A DNA stretch of 64,000 bases from Phallusia mammillata (GCA_003260075.1 QLIY01000023.1:185256-249255); one strand, 5' to 3'. Positions 25,912 to 38,641 are shown, counted from the first letter of the stretch. Program-made: numbers and translations. The notes: generated from the sequence alone by a model not told the origin.

Positions 25912-28900
25912 ATGGCCTCTAAATCAATTGGATGTTGGTTTAGTCATAAGAAAAAGAAGAAAGTCAATGTTAAACAGCTTGCACTGCTTTTTCAGTAAGT
26001 TGTGATTGAAGTGTCGTTTTATAATTTCATCATACATTTAATTCTAATTTTAAATAATATTAGTTTCATTTAATTGTAACCCATTTTTTCAGGGACTATG
26101 ATGCATCACTTAAAGAAGTAAGTTCCATTTTCGTTGTTTAAAACAGTTTGCTTTTATCCATAATGTACTTCCCTGAAATTCAATCTTTTGCATTCAACTT
26201 TTTACCATAACAGATTGACTTGGATTCAGATTTGGAACAACAAGGTCCATTTGATGCCATTGTTCACAAAGTGACTGATCTTATGATAGAAAGGTTAGAT
26301 GGTAATGAAGTTGCAGCCCAGAAGATGAAAGATTTTGAGGTAGACATTTCAGCACAATCATAAGCAGTGCTAATTTTTTTAATACACAAAAAAATATTTA
26401 ATACACATGTAAATTCGATGGGCGTACTTAAATACATGACACTCAGTAGCCTTTTCAAGTATCTAACACACTGCTTAAGGTTGCTAAAATTTGTTTAAAA
26501 TCTGCAACAACACTTAATAGTGAAATAATCACATGTAAATTATTGAAAATACAAGAATTGCACCAGTGCCCAGCATAGTTTTGTTGTTGTAGGACTTCTT
26601 TTTTAGTTGCATGAATAACATTTCAAGTACTTTTACAGAGCTACTTGGCGAAGCATCCAAATACAGTAGTTGTTGACCCCTTGTTGAGCTTGGAAAAACT
26701 TATCAAGAGATATGAGACTTACAAACTAATACAAGAAACCAACATATGCAGTCGTGGTAAGTATATTATGTTTCTACTTAACCTAGAGCTAATCTGTAAT
26801 CATAAACTAGCTATTCGGAAGAGAGCTTCTTTGCTTACTATAATTGGTCCACTTCATCAAAATGTTTGTTCAGTTTATTTGTATGTTTGCAGATAAGGTC
26901 ATTCAAGTACCTACATTTACATTTATAAAGTCAAAAAATAGGGCTGTTATTCTGAAGCAAATGAAAGAAGCTGATGTCCATTTTCCTATTGGTAAGTTTA
27001 CAACTTGTGATACAATGCCATTTGTGCATAAAAGATAATTCATGCTTTGTTTGGTAATTTCGTTTAAACAATAAATAAACTACTTGTATTTTTCTGTTGT
27101 GACACTCTCAATGTATTCTTTCCCAGTTTGCAAAAAGAATATTGCCCATGGTACAGAATCACATAAGGTAAGTACTTAATGTTAAATGGAATATGTTCAC
27201 TTGCGCCTGAACATGTGTTCCCAGTCTTCTGAGTGTATGTGTACATCCTTCTCTTATCATCTAGAAGGGTGTTTATGGTGACGTAGTGTTTGCATGAGGT
27301 TTTCCACACATAGAAAATTTGACCACATAAAATATTATCATGTGTAATAAAAGCTGTTTATTTAGGATATTAAGATATACTGATGGAAGTACACAATAAT
27401 TGAATGACAGACTGTATATGTTTGTTTTTGTTATTGGCAATTACTACACTAAACAATGTAAAAAAATGTAAAATTTCCATCTATATTTTTAGATGATGGT
27501 GATATTTAATGAAGACGGTCTCGCTGATGTAGACCCACCGTGCGTTGCACAAACATTCATTGATCACAATGCATTGCTGTATAAGGTGGGGCCCTCATAG
27601 ATTATATTCTTTGTCAGGTGTGGTTGATTGTTTACACAAGATAACTTAGAAAAGAGGTCAATAATGGCCTTTTTGCTGGTACATGTAAGAGACCATTTCC
27701 AACTACCTGCTCAATACATGCCATTATAGAAAGAAGTGTAGGAATTTTATTGGCATTTTCTGTGATAGCTGTTTGTAGTTGCGTACCTTAGCTACAGATT
27801 TCCTGTGGTTTTCTATTGTATGTACACCACCGTATTGGAAATGGAAGTAAGCCATTGACTAGTCATTTTAATGCATGCATAATCAAATAGGAAATGAATA
27901 AACATACCAGTAGGACTATCTAATTGTTAAAAGTTGTACTCTTGGTCCAAAACAAATATCAAAATGAAAACATGTGTATGGTTATTGGCTTATTTTACCT
28001 GCAGTGACTGAGAAAACTTAACTGCTTTTTACATACGAATATCTGTTGGGAATCTGTTTTGGCTATTAGTTTAGGATTTGTTGCTTAAATTTTGCACTTT
28101 GGTTTAGATTTTTTCTCAGGGGCAAAAACTTATATAGTCCCAAGTAGAGTGGTAATGTGCTCACTTGTCGCATTTCGATCATTTGTGATTACCTTTTTAC
28201 AGATTTATGTGATTGGTGACAAGTACCACATGGTGGAACGGCCATCTCTGCGTAACTTCTCAAAGTCTGAGTGGACCACACACAAAACCATTTTCTTCAA
28301 CTCGCACAACATTTCCAGTGGCGACTCCCAGCGATCTGATTTGACCAAGGTGAAAATAAGTTTTTACGAGTTATCATATCTAAATCACTTGAATGGCTAC
28401 ATTAGCCAATACGCCCACTTTCTTGTCACCAGCTGCAATAGTAAGACCCTATAACCCGAAACAGTGTGCACTGTCTGCAGCTTTAATCACTTTAATTTGG
28501 TATACAATCATGGAGCCAAGTAATATGCAGAGAGTGCACACTGTTTCAATCTGTAAGATCTCATCAGTGCAGCTGGTGACAAGACATTGACTGTTTTTTA
28601 TTCCATTGCTGATATGCACTTAATGTTTTATCTATTTCAAGATAAAAAATTGCGCTTTAAAACACTTGAGATTCTTGACATTTGGCGGTAAAGAGCACTT
28701 CAAAAATGTCTTAAAATAGACCTATACGTGGACACCTGTCGGCCGTGGCGATACCAACAGGTTTTATTTAATAAGCTTGTGGTCTGTTTCTGTCATGTGC
28801 GGTATGTCTGTATAAACCGACGACCTAACAAATCGACTTTCTCCTCATTTCCTGTGTCAGGTGGAAGCAACTGACGGTGATGCAATGCCAATCGACACTG

Positions 28901-30955
28901 TGATCGTACAAACGCTTACTAAACAGCTGTACCAGGACATCAAAATGACTCTCTACGGAGTGGATATTATCGTATGCCCGAAGACCAATAAACATTATGT
29001 GATTGATGTCAACGTTTTTCCCGGTAAGCAAATGTACTGTTTGAGAGATAGTTGGTTGTATGTGGAAAGTGTGGTACGACCTTTTTTAGTAGAGTTGACC
29101 CGATTCCGCTCTTCAATCCGACACCCGATATTTTTTTACAAAATGCACTGCGATTCGATACTTCAGTGACTTCAGTTTAACAGATTGCAATTTTGTTAAA
29201 AAATATCCTTAGCTTCTCGGCCAGGGCTTTTTTTGTACAAGCACAACAAATCAACATTCAAAAGTTTCAAACTGTTTTTGTGTATGAATTCCAATGGTGA
29301 ATGATCAGAGCGGTGTTGCTCGTTGCCTAAGCAAACGCAGGGTGAACATTGGTTTGTAACGGTCTAAACTTGACCCAAGGTGGCCTCCATTTAGTCAAGT
29401 ATGACTTGCCAATAAGTAAGTTCTTCTATGCTGCGAAAATTATTTTAACCACAAGTGACGAATTGTTTTAGAATCATAAATGCTGATTGGACGAAGTATA
29501 GGATCGGTTATCGGCGCCGATACAGTATTGTCTGGTCCAGTGATTTTCAACCGGTGTTCCGCGGAACACTAGTGTTCCGTGAAAGATCGTCAGGTGTTCC
29601 GCGAGAAATTTGCTGGTTTGAATATAGGATTCTAATGTTTTAGACTTCTATGGTTTGAATAGTGTTTTATGTCAAACACCGGTCGAAAACCACTGGTTTA
29701 ATACAATAGGCGGAATTAGGTTTTCTTTTATGAAAATAATGATCCGCCATCCCCGATTGGAATGTTCTGTAGTGATTGGCTTCATTTACTGTTGTGTAAT
29801 ATTAAGACTCGTTGTCTAATAATGAAATAGCTGAATCGCGGGTAAATTGCTGACCGTTGGTGCAATTTAGCTTTGGGTGATCTTTAAAAATAATATAACA
29901 TTTAAACGCTGTTTCAGTCGACACGAGATTCAACAAATTTTCTGACGTTCAGCATAATTGCTTGCGCGGAAAACGATGAATCACGGAACAGTCAGTGCAA
30001 GGCGAATATTGTAATTAGGTACAATACTAGTTTCAATGATACGTTTTCGTAAAACTTCCCCCGACTTTAATAGCGCTATATGAGCGTTTTCATCCGTTTT
30101 AGTGATTACGTGATGTGCAATTTAGCGTTTTAGTGTCACCCTGAGCCTATAGTTGTTACATTGCATCAAAATTTCGTTTGGTGTTCCGCAAACCTATTTT
30201 AATGTATAAAGTGTTCCGTGGCTCAAAAAAGGTTGAAAAACAGGGGGGGGGGGGTCAACCCTACGTTTTAGGTATCGGCCAATTTTCGCTTTGGTATACT
30301 CATTCGCGAACTTGTAATAATATGATGTATATTAAAATTTCTTTGTATGTCACTTGGTGGTCACAAACATCTGTAAACGTGTTCAACAAAGATCGGGCTT
30401 TGCTCATTACAGCTTATCCCACGGTTTTGCCGGAATCCTATAGGAACCGTTTTATGAAACTCTGGTTCAGAAATGCTGCTTTTTAGACTTCTGTCGTGGT
30501 TTGAAATCCCACCACTTGTCCTCTGAAATGTTTTAAAATATATTACGCCCATGCCTGCTTGATGTGCTGATTAAATCCAATATATTTTTTTAAGGATAGC
30601 ATTTTACGCAAAAAAAAAACGAATAAGAAAATATGAGCCCACGATTCCAACCAAATAAAATACGAACCGACGGGTATGCGCTCCACCTAAGAAACCAATC
30701 GGCAAAATTTAACAAGTTGTTTGTGGTGAATCAGGTTATGATGGCGTGGACGACTTTCTAAACACACTAGTTGACTGTGTGATGGCCCAGATCAAACAGT
30801 TCAAAGCAGTTGACAGGGATATTTGTTGCGACTTGAAGATGGCGGCCAAAACAAATTCGGTTGAAAACGGCCACAATGAAATGAAGATTTTAAACGGTAT
30901 CCGTCCTGAAGTACATGTCAACGGGCACATGAATGGGACAACAACAAATTCTTGA
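25912..30955 (+). CDS. ITPK1: Inositol-tetrakisphosphate 1-kinase, 10 exons, 371 aa
   Basis: Exons: 25912-25994, 26093-26117, 26214-26339, 26639-26756, 26893-26991, 27127-27167, 27493-27585, 28203-28349, 28861-29023, 30735-30955 (TGA). The total is 1116 nt, all in phase. It is an ATP-grasp kinase or isomerase that phosphorylates inositol tris- and tetrakisphosphates in the cytosol on the route to higher inositol phosphates. Recognisable family blocks are QGPFDAIVHKVTD, KNIAHGTESHKM, FIDHNALLYK, MVERPSLRNF, FFNSHNIS and the metal-binding YVIDVNVFPGYDG near the C-terminus. Asp and Asn of the last block match the Mg-binding residues of the family. The tail after the kinase core is Asn-rich and not conserved. 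The length is slightly below the vertebrate 414. The last intron (1.7 kb) carries MITE debris and a G run. Confidence 0.93.
28421..28584. repeat. Long imperfect hairpin or foldback element (164 bp)
   Basis: Bases 28421-28437 and 28568-28584 are perfect 17-bp inverted copies (TCTTGTCACCAGCTGCA). A second pairing block, AAACAGTGTGCACT, follows inside both arms, and about 45 nt form the loop. There is no target duplication. It lies in ITPK1 intron 8. It is either a small MITE or a structured intronic hairpin. Confidence 0.65.
29538..30254. mobile_element. hAT-type MITE remnants with GTGTTCCG blocks, cut by a G run
   Basis: The left end CAGTGATTTTCAACCGG at 29538 is mirrored by CCGGTCGAAAACCACTG ending at 29695, giving an inner unit of 158 bp. 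A further GGTTGAAAAACA end lies just before the G run at 30243-30254, preceded by GTGTTCCGTGG. This suggests a 700-bp relative or two nested copies. No clean 8-bp duplication is seen. It lies in the last ITPK1 intron. Confidence 0.5.
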
Positions 30956-32445
30956 CGAACGAGGTTGATTGGTTTTATTCGTTTATCAACGCTTCTTTTA
31001 TGTAGCTTTTATTGTTTTTGCCTTCGGAAATATCATTTTTGGCTTCCTGGGTACCTATTGTTCTGGAAAAATCTGCTAACACAAGAACTCACACCGGACA
31101 AGTTTGTTAAATGCCGCTAACTGACGCAAAGAGTATACGCCAATGTTTTAAATACAATTCGTGTAAAAATGCTGACGGCTACAGCTATTAGGGTTGGGGT
31201 GAGGTTTTATAATAATAATAACTATAAAATCCAAATTTAGCAACTTTTCTGTTGTGAGTGTTTGTGTTATTAGCTCCACCATTGTTGTGTGCCTGTTTTT
31301 ATCCCCTGCAGTGATTGAGTCTAAATTGCAAGTTACCGTAATGTCAAGTGGTGCAGCTTGAGATGTTTGTGGCACTGTAAGTTGATTCCACCTATTAATC
31401 GGATTAGTGCACTTATGTGTTATGTGACATGCCTTCACAGATGATACTAAGTTTCGATTTCCGACAGTGGAAAATAATAAAACTGATTGAGTCTCATCCC
31501 ATTATTACTACATTGTTTGCTGTTTGTTGCCACAAATTGACACAGGGAAGTTGTTGGTGTATTTGGAAATACCCACCCCCAGGCATTTCCTACAGTATTC
31601 GAATTAATCTACATCAGAGGTCGGCAACCCCTGGCATGCATGCCAAGGTTGGCACGTGGGGTGTTTTTTATGGCACGCCAACCAATTTGCGTGTTTGTAT
31701 TGAAGTAACAATTTAACCTGTTACACTGCTTGTTTTCAGTTTTTACCTAGCCATTGTCTTATAATTCAGCCTTACATGCACAAAACACTCTGATTTTTCT
31801 TTATTAGTAATATCTTCTGGCACGAACCATTATTATTTAGAAAAACATTGCATGCGAGGTCATTAACACATAGAAAAAACAAGCAAATTGGCACGCATGG
31901 CCTAAAAGGTTGCCGACCCCTGATCTACATAGTAAAAAGTTCTCTGGTCAATTTAGGTCACTGTGTTGAAACAAGTTTTATTGATTTCCTAGTTAAGGTG
32001 TTCTTGGACAGCTGTTCTGCAATCCTTGCATATTTTTAAACAAGTCAATACAGGAGCAGTTTTAGAAGCCCAGAATCTTCACCAAAAGAAGTTTATTAAT
32101 ACACAGCAATCAGTATATGTCTTTTTACGTGCAAATTGTATTATAGCTGCAAGTTGTACACCCCAGAGGTAGCCATATAAATATTGTACTCACAAGGAGA
32201 GGTTTTAGAAACTAGGAGTCAGAATTTTTGTTATAAATTTGGCAATTGGCGCTTGTTTGTCAATCTTGTACCTTTAAACTGTGTAATTCTGCTCAAAGAT
32301 ATCATTTTAACTTTAAACTTTTGATCCGTACCTGGCTCAAAATCACACAATGAAAATTCTTTGGGCTAATTACTTACAAAAGAAATCATACATTTTGATG
32401 CAGGTAAAGGTGATTTTAATAATAAAATAAAAAATGCAAACACAA
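30956..32445. other. Convergent intergenic region between ITPK1 and NDUFAF5
   Basis: About 1.5 kb between two stop codons. It contains the hAT MITE at 31615-31922. No gene is recognised. Confidence 0.5.
31615..31922. mobile_element. hAT-type MITE, 308 bp, with perfect 8-bp target duplication
   Basis: Ends: CAGAGGTCGGCAACCCCTGG on the left and GGTTGCCGACCCCTG on the right. ATCTACAT is duplicated exactly at 31607-31614 and 31923-31930. The same family occurs at 49457-49756. There is no coding capacity. Confidence 0.92.
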
Positions 32446-33887
32446 TTAGGTTTCTGATTTGTTAATATTAAAGCCCTTTGGTACAGCGCCTCTTTCAAGG
32501 GGTTTTTGTTGTGATTTGTCTGGTTTCCAACCAATCATGAATAAAAGTTGAAATGTTGCTGGTATGCATTCTGAAGATTTGTCACCATACATCGCTAAAA
32601 AAAGTTGTTATACAAGTCAGATAAACATTTGTACAATCCTGGTGAAAAAATTAAAGGCCAACTGGAAACGATTTTGATATACCTTGGTAAATTGATGCTG
32701 CTGCTATAAGAGTATCCCTATGTAACATTTTTCGATGAACAATTGCACTGTTTTCTGCCATACCTTGCAAGTCTTCCATTAGCTCAAACATGCTAGGATA
32801 GTTTACAATTAGCTCATCAAAGTCCTGAAAGTATTGTGTACACGTGTCAGTATATAGACAGTAGATACCACAAAACACTTACAAGAGTGACAAGACTAAA
32901 TCCAGCACCCCATAGTAGGTTTGCAAGCTGATGCCCTGGTATCATAGGGGAGATATGAGGTGCCATACCCTAGGGAGCAAAGCATAGTTTTGTTTATGAC
33001 ATCTTCATGGAATTGCTAAATACTTACACTCTCCCTTTCTGTTTCTGCCAACTGCAAGGAGCATCGAAGTTCATACAAGGTGTCAGCCCCACACATTACT
33101 CCAATAAAACAACCGTCTTGCTTCAAAACCCTAAGGATCTAAATAAAAAACTTTTGCTGAAATAAAATGCCCATTTCCTAATTGCAATTTCTACATACCT
33201 GCTTAAAACAGCCAGGCAAGTCATTGACCCAGTGCATGCTGAAAAACAAATAAAATCATTGCAGTAACCTGCCATACCGTTACAAAAGTATTGCAGTAAA
33301 AAAAAACAGTAACTTACCCCATACTGCTTAAGACCAAATCAAATGAGTTGTCTCGATAGGGAAGCAGTTCTTCATCAAATGCTACTGAGTCACATGGCAA
33401 TTGAGATGGAAATGAGTGCACTAAATTTTCTCGGCATATATCACCTTGGACAACGTAATCAATGCCATCCTGAAATAGTTGTAGTATGAGATTAAAACAA
33501 AATGATGTTGAAAAAAAAAAAAAAACAGTTTATGTGCACCTGTTTTGTGAGTGTCCTAGAAAGAAAACCTCTGTTGGAACTTAGGTCCAAAACAACAGGA
33601 AAAGACCTTTTGACATCTCCTACACGATCACATATCATATCAGAAGCCTGTTAAAAAGAATGAATTCAAAATACAAACAAAATTCGACAAAAACATTTGT
33701 ATACCTCACTCTTTAGGTAATCAAACACATGAACATCGGGAGAGGAGACTGCCCTTTTCTTTTGAATGGCTTTCGTCCTGCGACTAAAAACAGCTCGTTC
33801 AGAAACAGCATTTCCGAAGTAACGAATAATTTTCGCAGGTTTATGAGCATGCCTTGTCAGACATTTCGACACAGAATACCAAGTCAT
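32446..33887 (-). CDS. NDUFAF5: NADH dehydrogenase (complex I) assembly factor 5, 8 exons, 323 aa
   Basis: Exons: 33887-33705, 33647-33540, 33469-33318, 33238-33199, 33138-33028, 32969-32883, 32824-32683, 32594-32446 (TAA). The total is 972 nt, all in phase. The protein is mitochondrial; in vertebrates it has a SAM-methyltransferase fold and hydroxylates an arginine of NDUFS7 early in complex I assembly. Family blocks seen: [55 protein letters not shown] and [13 protein letters not shown]. The N-terminus ([17 protein letters not shown]) is basic and looks like a mitochondrial presequence. The ATG at 33887 is preferred over an in-frame GTG further upstream. The glycine-rich SAM motif is altered to DLSSNRG at 82-88. 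The gene is divergent from the GIN1-like gene. Confidence 0.92.
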
Positions 33888-34688
33888 TGGGTGTACACCG
33901 GGTGTTCCAGATTGGGTGTACACCGGAAGTTACTGATCACTCCTAAAAAAATACTTTGGCAATATTGTACAGCATAAAGTAAAGTATTTACCACATGGAG
34001 AACATGAGGCTTGAAACGAAAACAACAATATTGCAGTTGATGCTTATTGGTTGGTCATGCGTAGCGAAATTGCATGCTTGAGTAATTTGTCGCGCTTCAT
34101 TGCATAAAAATTAGAGGCAGACAAATTTTTGTTTTCCGCCTTTACGTTATTATATTCGTAAAATATTGTTGCCGAAAATATATCAATCCGTCGAATATTT
34201 TTCAAGCTTTTGATAAGAAATGCAAAATTTGTATTTAACGCAACTTGAACATATTTTAAAACATCTTTTGTTTTTTTTCATTTTGCTTTGAATACAAATC
34301 CAACTGTTTCATTTTGTTGATAGTCGTATATTCTCGAGAAATTGCAAAAAAGGGAAACAAATTGCCAAATTTGTTGCCATTTTTGACGCTTTGGACGCGC
34401 ATGCGCAATATAGCAAAACGCAAGCCATAAAGAACTGTGCTTGTAAAAAGTTAATCATAAATTCAGAAATCAAAGTTGATAATTAATGCATGAAAATAGA
34501 ATGTATCAATACTTTAGTAGTATCAGATGTATCTACATAGCAGCATAAAAATATCTTGCATTTAACTTGCCACAACTTTTATTATTTGTGGTTGTTGAGT
34601 TGAATTATTCGCACGTAAAAAGCGCAAGTTTTCACAGCACACTGTATTTCACTGAAGAAAATACGAGGCCGTAAAAGCCCGCTTAACT
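33888..34688. promoter_or_regulatory. Divergent intergenic region between NDUFAF5 and the GIN1-like gene
   Basis: 801 bp between opposed start codons. A GGGTGTACACCGG block occurs twice at 33889-33928, next to the NDUFAF5 start; its role is unknown. No other element is assignable. Confidence 0.4.
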
Positions 34689-37600
34689 ATGAATCGAGAA
34701 GAATATGATCAGATTCACAAGTATTTGAAGGACGGCGAGGTGCCTCCGCAACTTCACGGATCACATGCACGTTTTGGTTTTAAAAGAAAATGCAAAAGTT
34801 ACATGTTGGATGAAGGTTAGCTACATACCTATTACCTACATTTCACGTTTCGGTTTTAGAAAACCGTTTTTGTTTGTGTAGTGGTAGCTGAGGGAGGGGG
34901 TTACTGAATGTTTTGCGAACCTATGTAGTGTTGTTTCATGTTAATTGTTAAATACAAGAACCCCTCTTCCCCAAAACTGTGAAATTTTCAAAAGGCAAAC
35001 AGTGCTGTGCTGTCTCCTCATAAAAAGAAGTAATACATTTTTGAAACAACACTTTTATGTGGAGACTTGTAATTGTTTTTTTAGAATTTGCAAATAAGCC
35101 CACTGTTTGTTGCCCGTTTAATGAGTTGTATTGAGATGTTTAATCTGAAGGGGGGGGGGTATTGTTTGTGTAGTGGTAGCTGAGGGAGGGGGTTACTGAC
35201 TGTTTTGCGAACCTATGTAGTGTTGTTTCATGTTAATTGTTAAATACAAGGACCCCTGTCCCCCAAAACTGTGAAATTTTCAAAAGGCAAACAGTGCTGT
35301 CTCCTCATAAAAAGAAATAATGCTTTTGTGAAACAACACTTTTATGTGGAAACTTTTAGGTGTTTTTTTAGAATTTGCAAATAAGCCTACTGTTTGTTGC
35401 CCGTTTAATGAGTTGTATTGAGATGTTTAATCTGAATAAATTGTTTTTTAATTCGAAAAGAAATTTTTATATTCTTTTATTTCAAGACTATGCTTTTATT
35501 AAAAATTTTTGAAATATTATTTTTTCAGAAACCGACATTGTATACTACATTTCAAGAAACAAAGATGGATCTATTAAAAGAAAAGCACAATGTGTGAAAA
35601 CCAATGAAGATGCCAAGGCTGCGTTTCTTGCAGTCCATAAACCTGAAGCACATAGCCATCCAGGATTGAATAAATCACTTCAGGCACTCTCACAAAAATT
35701 CTTTTGGCCTCGCATGACATATGATGTAACTGACTGGGTAAACTTAGCAAAATTTCTTATCCTAATAGGTGTTGGCAGACTTATATTTTTTATTTTATCA
35801 TTAGATTCGTTCCTGTGCAGTTTGCAAACATTTAAAGGAAGTTGACAAGTCCAAGCAATGGAAGTTAAAGCAGTTAAAGGTAACTTTTGGTTTCAAATTA
35901 TGCCTGCACAATACAATTAGTGACAAGCAGTATGTTATATACAATAGATAAGGGGTATACAGCCTAGACTGCTGTATTAGAAATACTTATTTCACCACAG
36001 CTGCCAAGTGTCTTATTTGTTTTGTTTATAAAATACTAATGTAAAGAAAGGTTTGTCTTGTAGCGGCCTCTCTCACTACCGTTATCGCATGCTTTCATAC
36101 TACAGCGAACCGGACAGATTGCCTTCTTTCTCTGACTCTCGTCAGATGCGGCGTATTCGCTCATTGTGTTATTATATAATGGCAACGGGAAAGCCAGGAT
36201 TAATTTCTAACTTTGTACACAGATTAAGCTGAACAGTCAGCGATCAGTATTTATTCTTTATGACGTCACTATCTATATTGTGATGCATGTGGTGCTTTTT
36301 TGGTAATGTTTTCACACAACTAGCATACAAAAAGTTGGACACATGGCTACTAGGCTGGTAAAACTCTTTTCAGTACCACAAAATCATTTTAGGGCAGTTG
36401 TGAAAATGTAAACATATGATATTTTAAGTTTTACCTATGCCATGACCACCGGTACATATATTGTAGCATACATGTTCACGGCCGCATAAATTCGTCCACC
36501 CCTGCAATAGAGTGTCACAGGTTAATATTTACTTTTGCTGTAGATTAGCGAACCTTGGGAGATTTTGACCATGGATGTGATTGGTCCTGTCAGTGAAACT
36601 ACGGAAGGATATAAGTACATTTTCACTGCAACAGATTTTTACAGCAAATGGGTTGAGGCTTTCCCAATATGCAATAAATATCCAGCTGAGGTTGCTGCCT
36701 GCTTAAAATTGATTTTTTACCGACATGGTGCATGCAAAAGCATTTTGTCTGATGAGTGCACAGAGTATATTCATGAGGTATGCTTGAACTATATCTAACA
36801 TCAACCATGACATATGCTAGATGTTGGTATCATTTACTGTCATTTGGGGGAGAACTTTATGTCAACCAAAAATCTTACATCAATTTAGACCAGTGGTTCT
36901 CAATTTTGCTTTTACAGCCGAATCACTTACACTAACGATGCAAGATATATATACTAACAAAATTCTGTGTTATTGTGTAACATTTTAAATGTCAAATTTT
37001 TTCTTGGCGCTTCCAATTTGATCCCTGCACCCCCTTTAAAATATTAAAAGGGTCCCTAGAGGGTGGGCCTATTTTCAAAACCACTGTTTATAACAAATTT
37101 ATTGATTGCCTAAAAACTTCAATGGTGTTTTGAAGGTATTTGCACCCATGTAAAATGTTGACAAGTTGTATTGTGTTACTTAGGTTAATGATGAGCTACA
37201 CAAACAGCTTGGTGTGGAGTACAATGTCAAGGCTGTGTATCATCCTAATGTGAAAACTATTGATTTGAAGGCATCTGAGGAACTACACAAGTAAACAAAT
37301 TTAATATATTTTTTCTAAGCTTTCCATTGTTTCATATGTGATTCAAACTGTTTCTTAGTCTAATTTCACTGAACTGTATGTGATTTGTGCATTTTTTGGA
37401 AGAGTTTTCTTGGACCTGGTGGAAGACCACTCCTTTGATTGGCCTCATTATATCGATGGATTGCTTTTTACAATGAGGACCAAGAAAAACCCAGTCACCA
37501 AGTTTACACCATTCTATTTGTTGCACAAGCGTGAAGCAAGAATGCCACCCATTCCTGCTTGTGACCCTGCAGCAACTATCAATAGTGTAAGTGTTTATCC

Positions 37601-38641
37601 CTGAACAATTGATATTGTCATAGCTGGTATATGGATGCCTTAATCATGAACAAAGTACCTGTCAGAAGTGCAATACTTAGGTTGAATTGAATTGTTTCCT
37701 AGTTTTTTAAAAATTTTGGGTAATACCTGAACCAAAGTTGTAAACAAACAATGCTGACTAAGAATACAACTTAAAATGTATGAAATGAAACAAATACTTT
37801 GCCAAATTGGCCGAGTTGTTAGTGCAACTGCCTTATGTTCACAAGGTTGTGAGTTCTAATCCTATCTCAGTCGCTCATGTTTCCTTGAACAAGACACTTG
37901 AGCAGCATTTCTCCAACCTGTTGGAACCCCATGGGTTGAGCTAAATGGAAACACAATATGCCTAAATCGAAAAAAAAATCATTCAACGGACTTACCATTA
38001 AATAGGCAACTCGAATGTGGACTCAATGCGAGCATAACTCACTCAGGCGTTGCCCGTCCACCGAGGATAAAAAAATCAAACTTTTAATGAATGTATTTAA
38101 ACTTAACAGTATAAAAAATTTGAATGAGTAACTGACGATGACAGTTAGGCGGAATATATATTTCTCACAATATTCATTGACTGAATCCGTTACTTGGAAA
38201 ATATTTTCCGTTCTCAAATAGTGCTTCACTTATAAAACTTTTTTACAGGATTTTGACTTGTCGCAAATTCTGCCTCCAACCTACGACAGTTCAATAACAA
38301 AAGACCATTTAAACGAGTCCCGTTGTCACCAAAAAGTGATCCAGAATGTTAAGCAAGAGCAAATGATGCAACTGTTTGAAAATGCACGTAACTCCAGTAA
38401 AGAGAGTGAACCTGATTTGGTGGTTGGAGAAAAAGTTCTGATTTCAAACCAACGCAAACGCAGCTTGGACGACACGTCACAGGACCTCAGCTACGCAGGA
38501 CCATACGTCATTGCCGACATCCAGCCGAATAAAATTCGACTTCTGTCGTTAAATGACCTAACACAGATTAAGTTGTTGCAATCAGTGGATAGACTTACCC
38601 GCTATAGGGAATCTTTTAAGTTATCTCTATTTGAATCGTAG
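34689..38641 (+). CDS. GIN1: Domesticated LTR-retrotransposon integrase, GIN1-like, 7 exons, 442 aa
   Basis: Exons: 34689-34815, 35529-35737, 35805-35879, 36544-36777, 37184-37290, 37403-37586, 38249-38641 (TAG). The total is 1329 nt, all in phase. Parts in order: an HHCC zinc-binding region (His79 and His84 or His86, Cys116, Cys119), an integrase core from about residue 138 (EPWEILTMDVIGP, with Asp148; SDE with Asp207), and a C-terminal SH3/chromo-like part (LVVGEKVLI then AGPYVIADI). The DD35E position that should hold Glu reads Leu243 in HPNVKTIDLK, so strand transfer is unlikely. No gag, protease, reverse transcriptase or LTR surrounds it, and six introns interrupt it. It is a host gene related to vertebrate GIN1; orthology is inferred, the function is unknown, and GIN1 is the best symbol. 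Confidence 0.82.
34871..35436 (+). repeat. Direct repeat of about 275 bp (34871-35149 and 35163-35436) around a 10-nt G run
   Basis: The units are near-identical with scattered substitutions (for example AACCCCTCTTCC versus GACCCCTGTCCC) and small indels. The run at 35150-35159 is exactly 10 Gs. It lies in intron 1 of the GIN1-like gene. Confidence 0.88.
36891..37086. mobile_element. Degenerate hAT-type MITE, 196 bp
   Basis: Ends CAGTGGTTCTCAATTTTG and TTTTCAAAACCACTG are inverted relatives. The flanking 8-mers ATTTAGAC and TTTATAAC match only in part. It lies in intron 4 of the GIN1-like gene. Confidence 0.6.
37803..38075 (+). repeat. tRNA-derived SINE
   Basis: An A box (TGGCCGAGTTGTTAGTGCA) and a B box (GGTTGTGAGTTCTAATCC) are spaced as in a tRNA. 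They are followed by the CTTGAACAAGACACTTGAGC block typical of deuterostome SINEs. A tail with AACGGACTTACC and GTTGCCCGTCCACCGAGG follows; the same tail recurs at 51912-52022. It lies in intron 6 of the GIN1-like gene. Confidence 0.7.

Noticed and set aside
33888-33923. Upstream start for NDUFAF5 giving 12 more residues
   Set aside because: The codon there is GTG and the extra residues come from a repeated GGGTGTACACC block. The ATG at 33887 opens a good mitochondrial presequence.
37803-37880. Functional tRNA gene
   Set aside because: A and B boxes are present but stems do not pair properly and a SINE body follows.
34689-38641. Active LTR retrotransposon
   Set aside because: No LTRs, gag, protease or reverse transcriptase are present, six introns interrupt the frame, and the third catalytic residue is missing.
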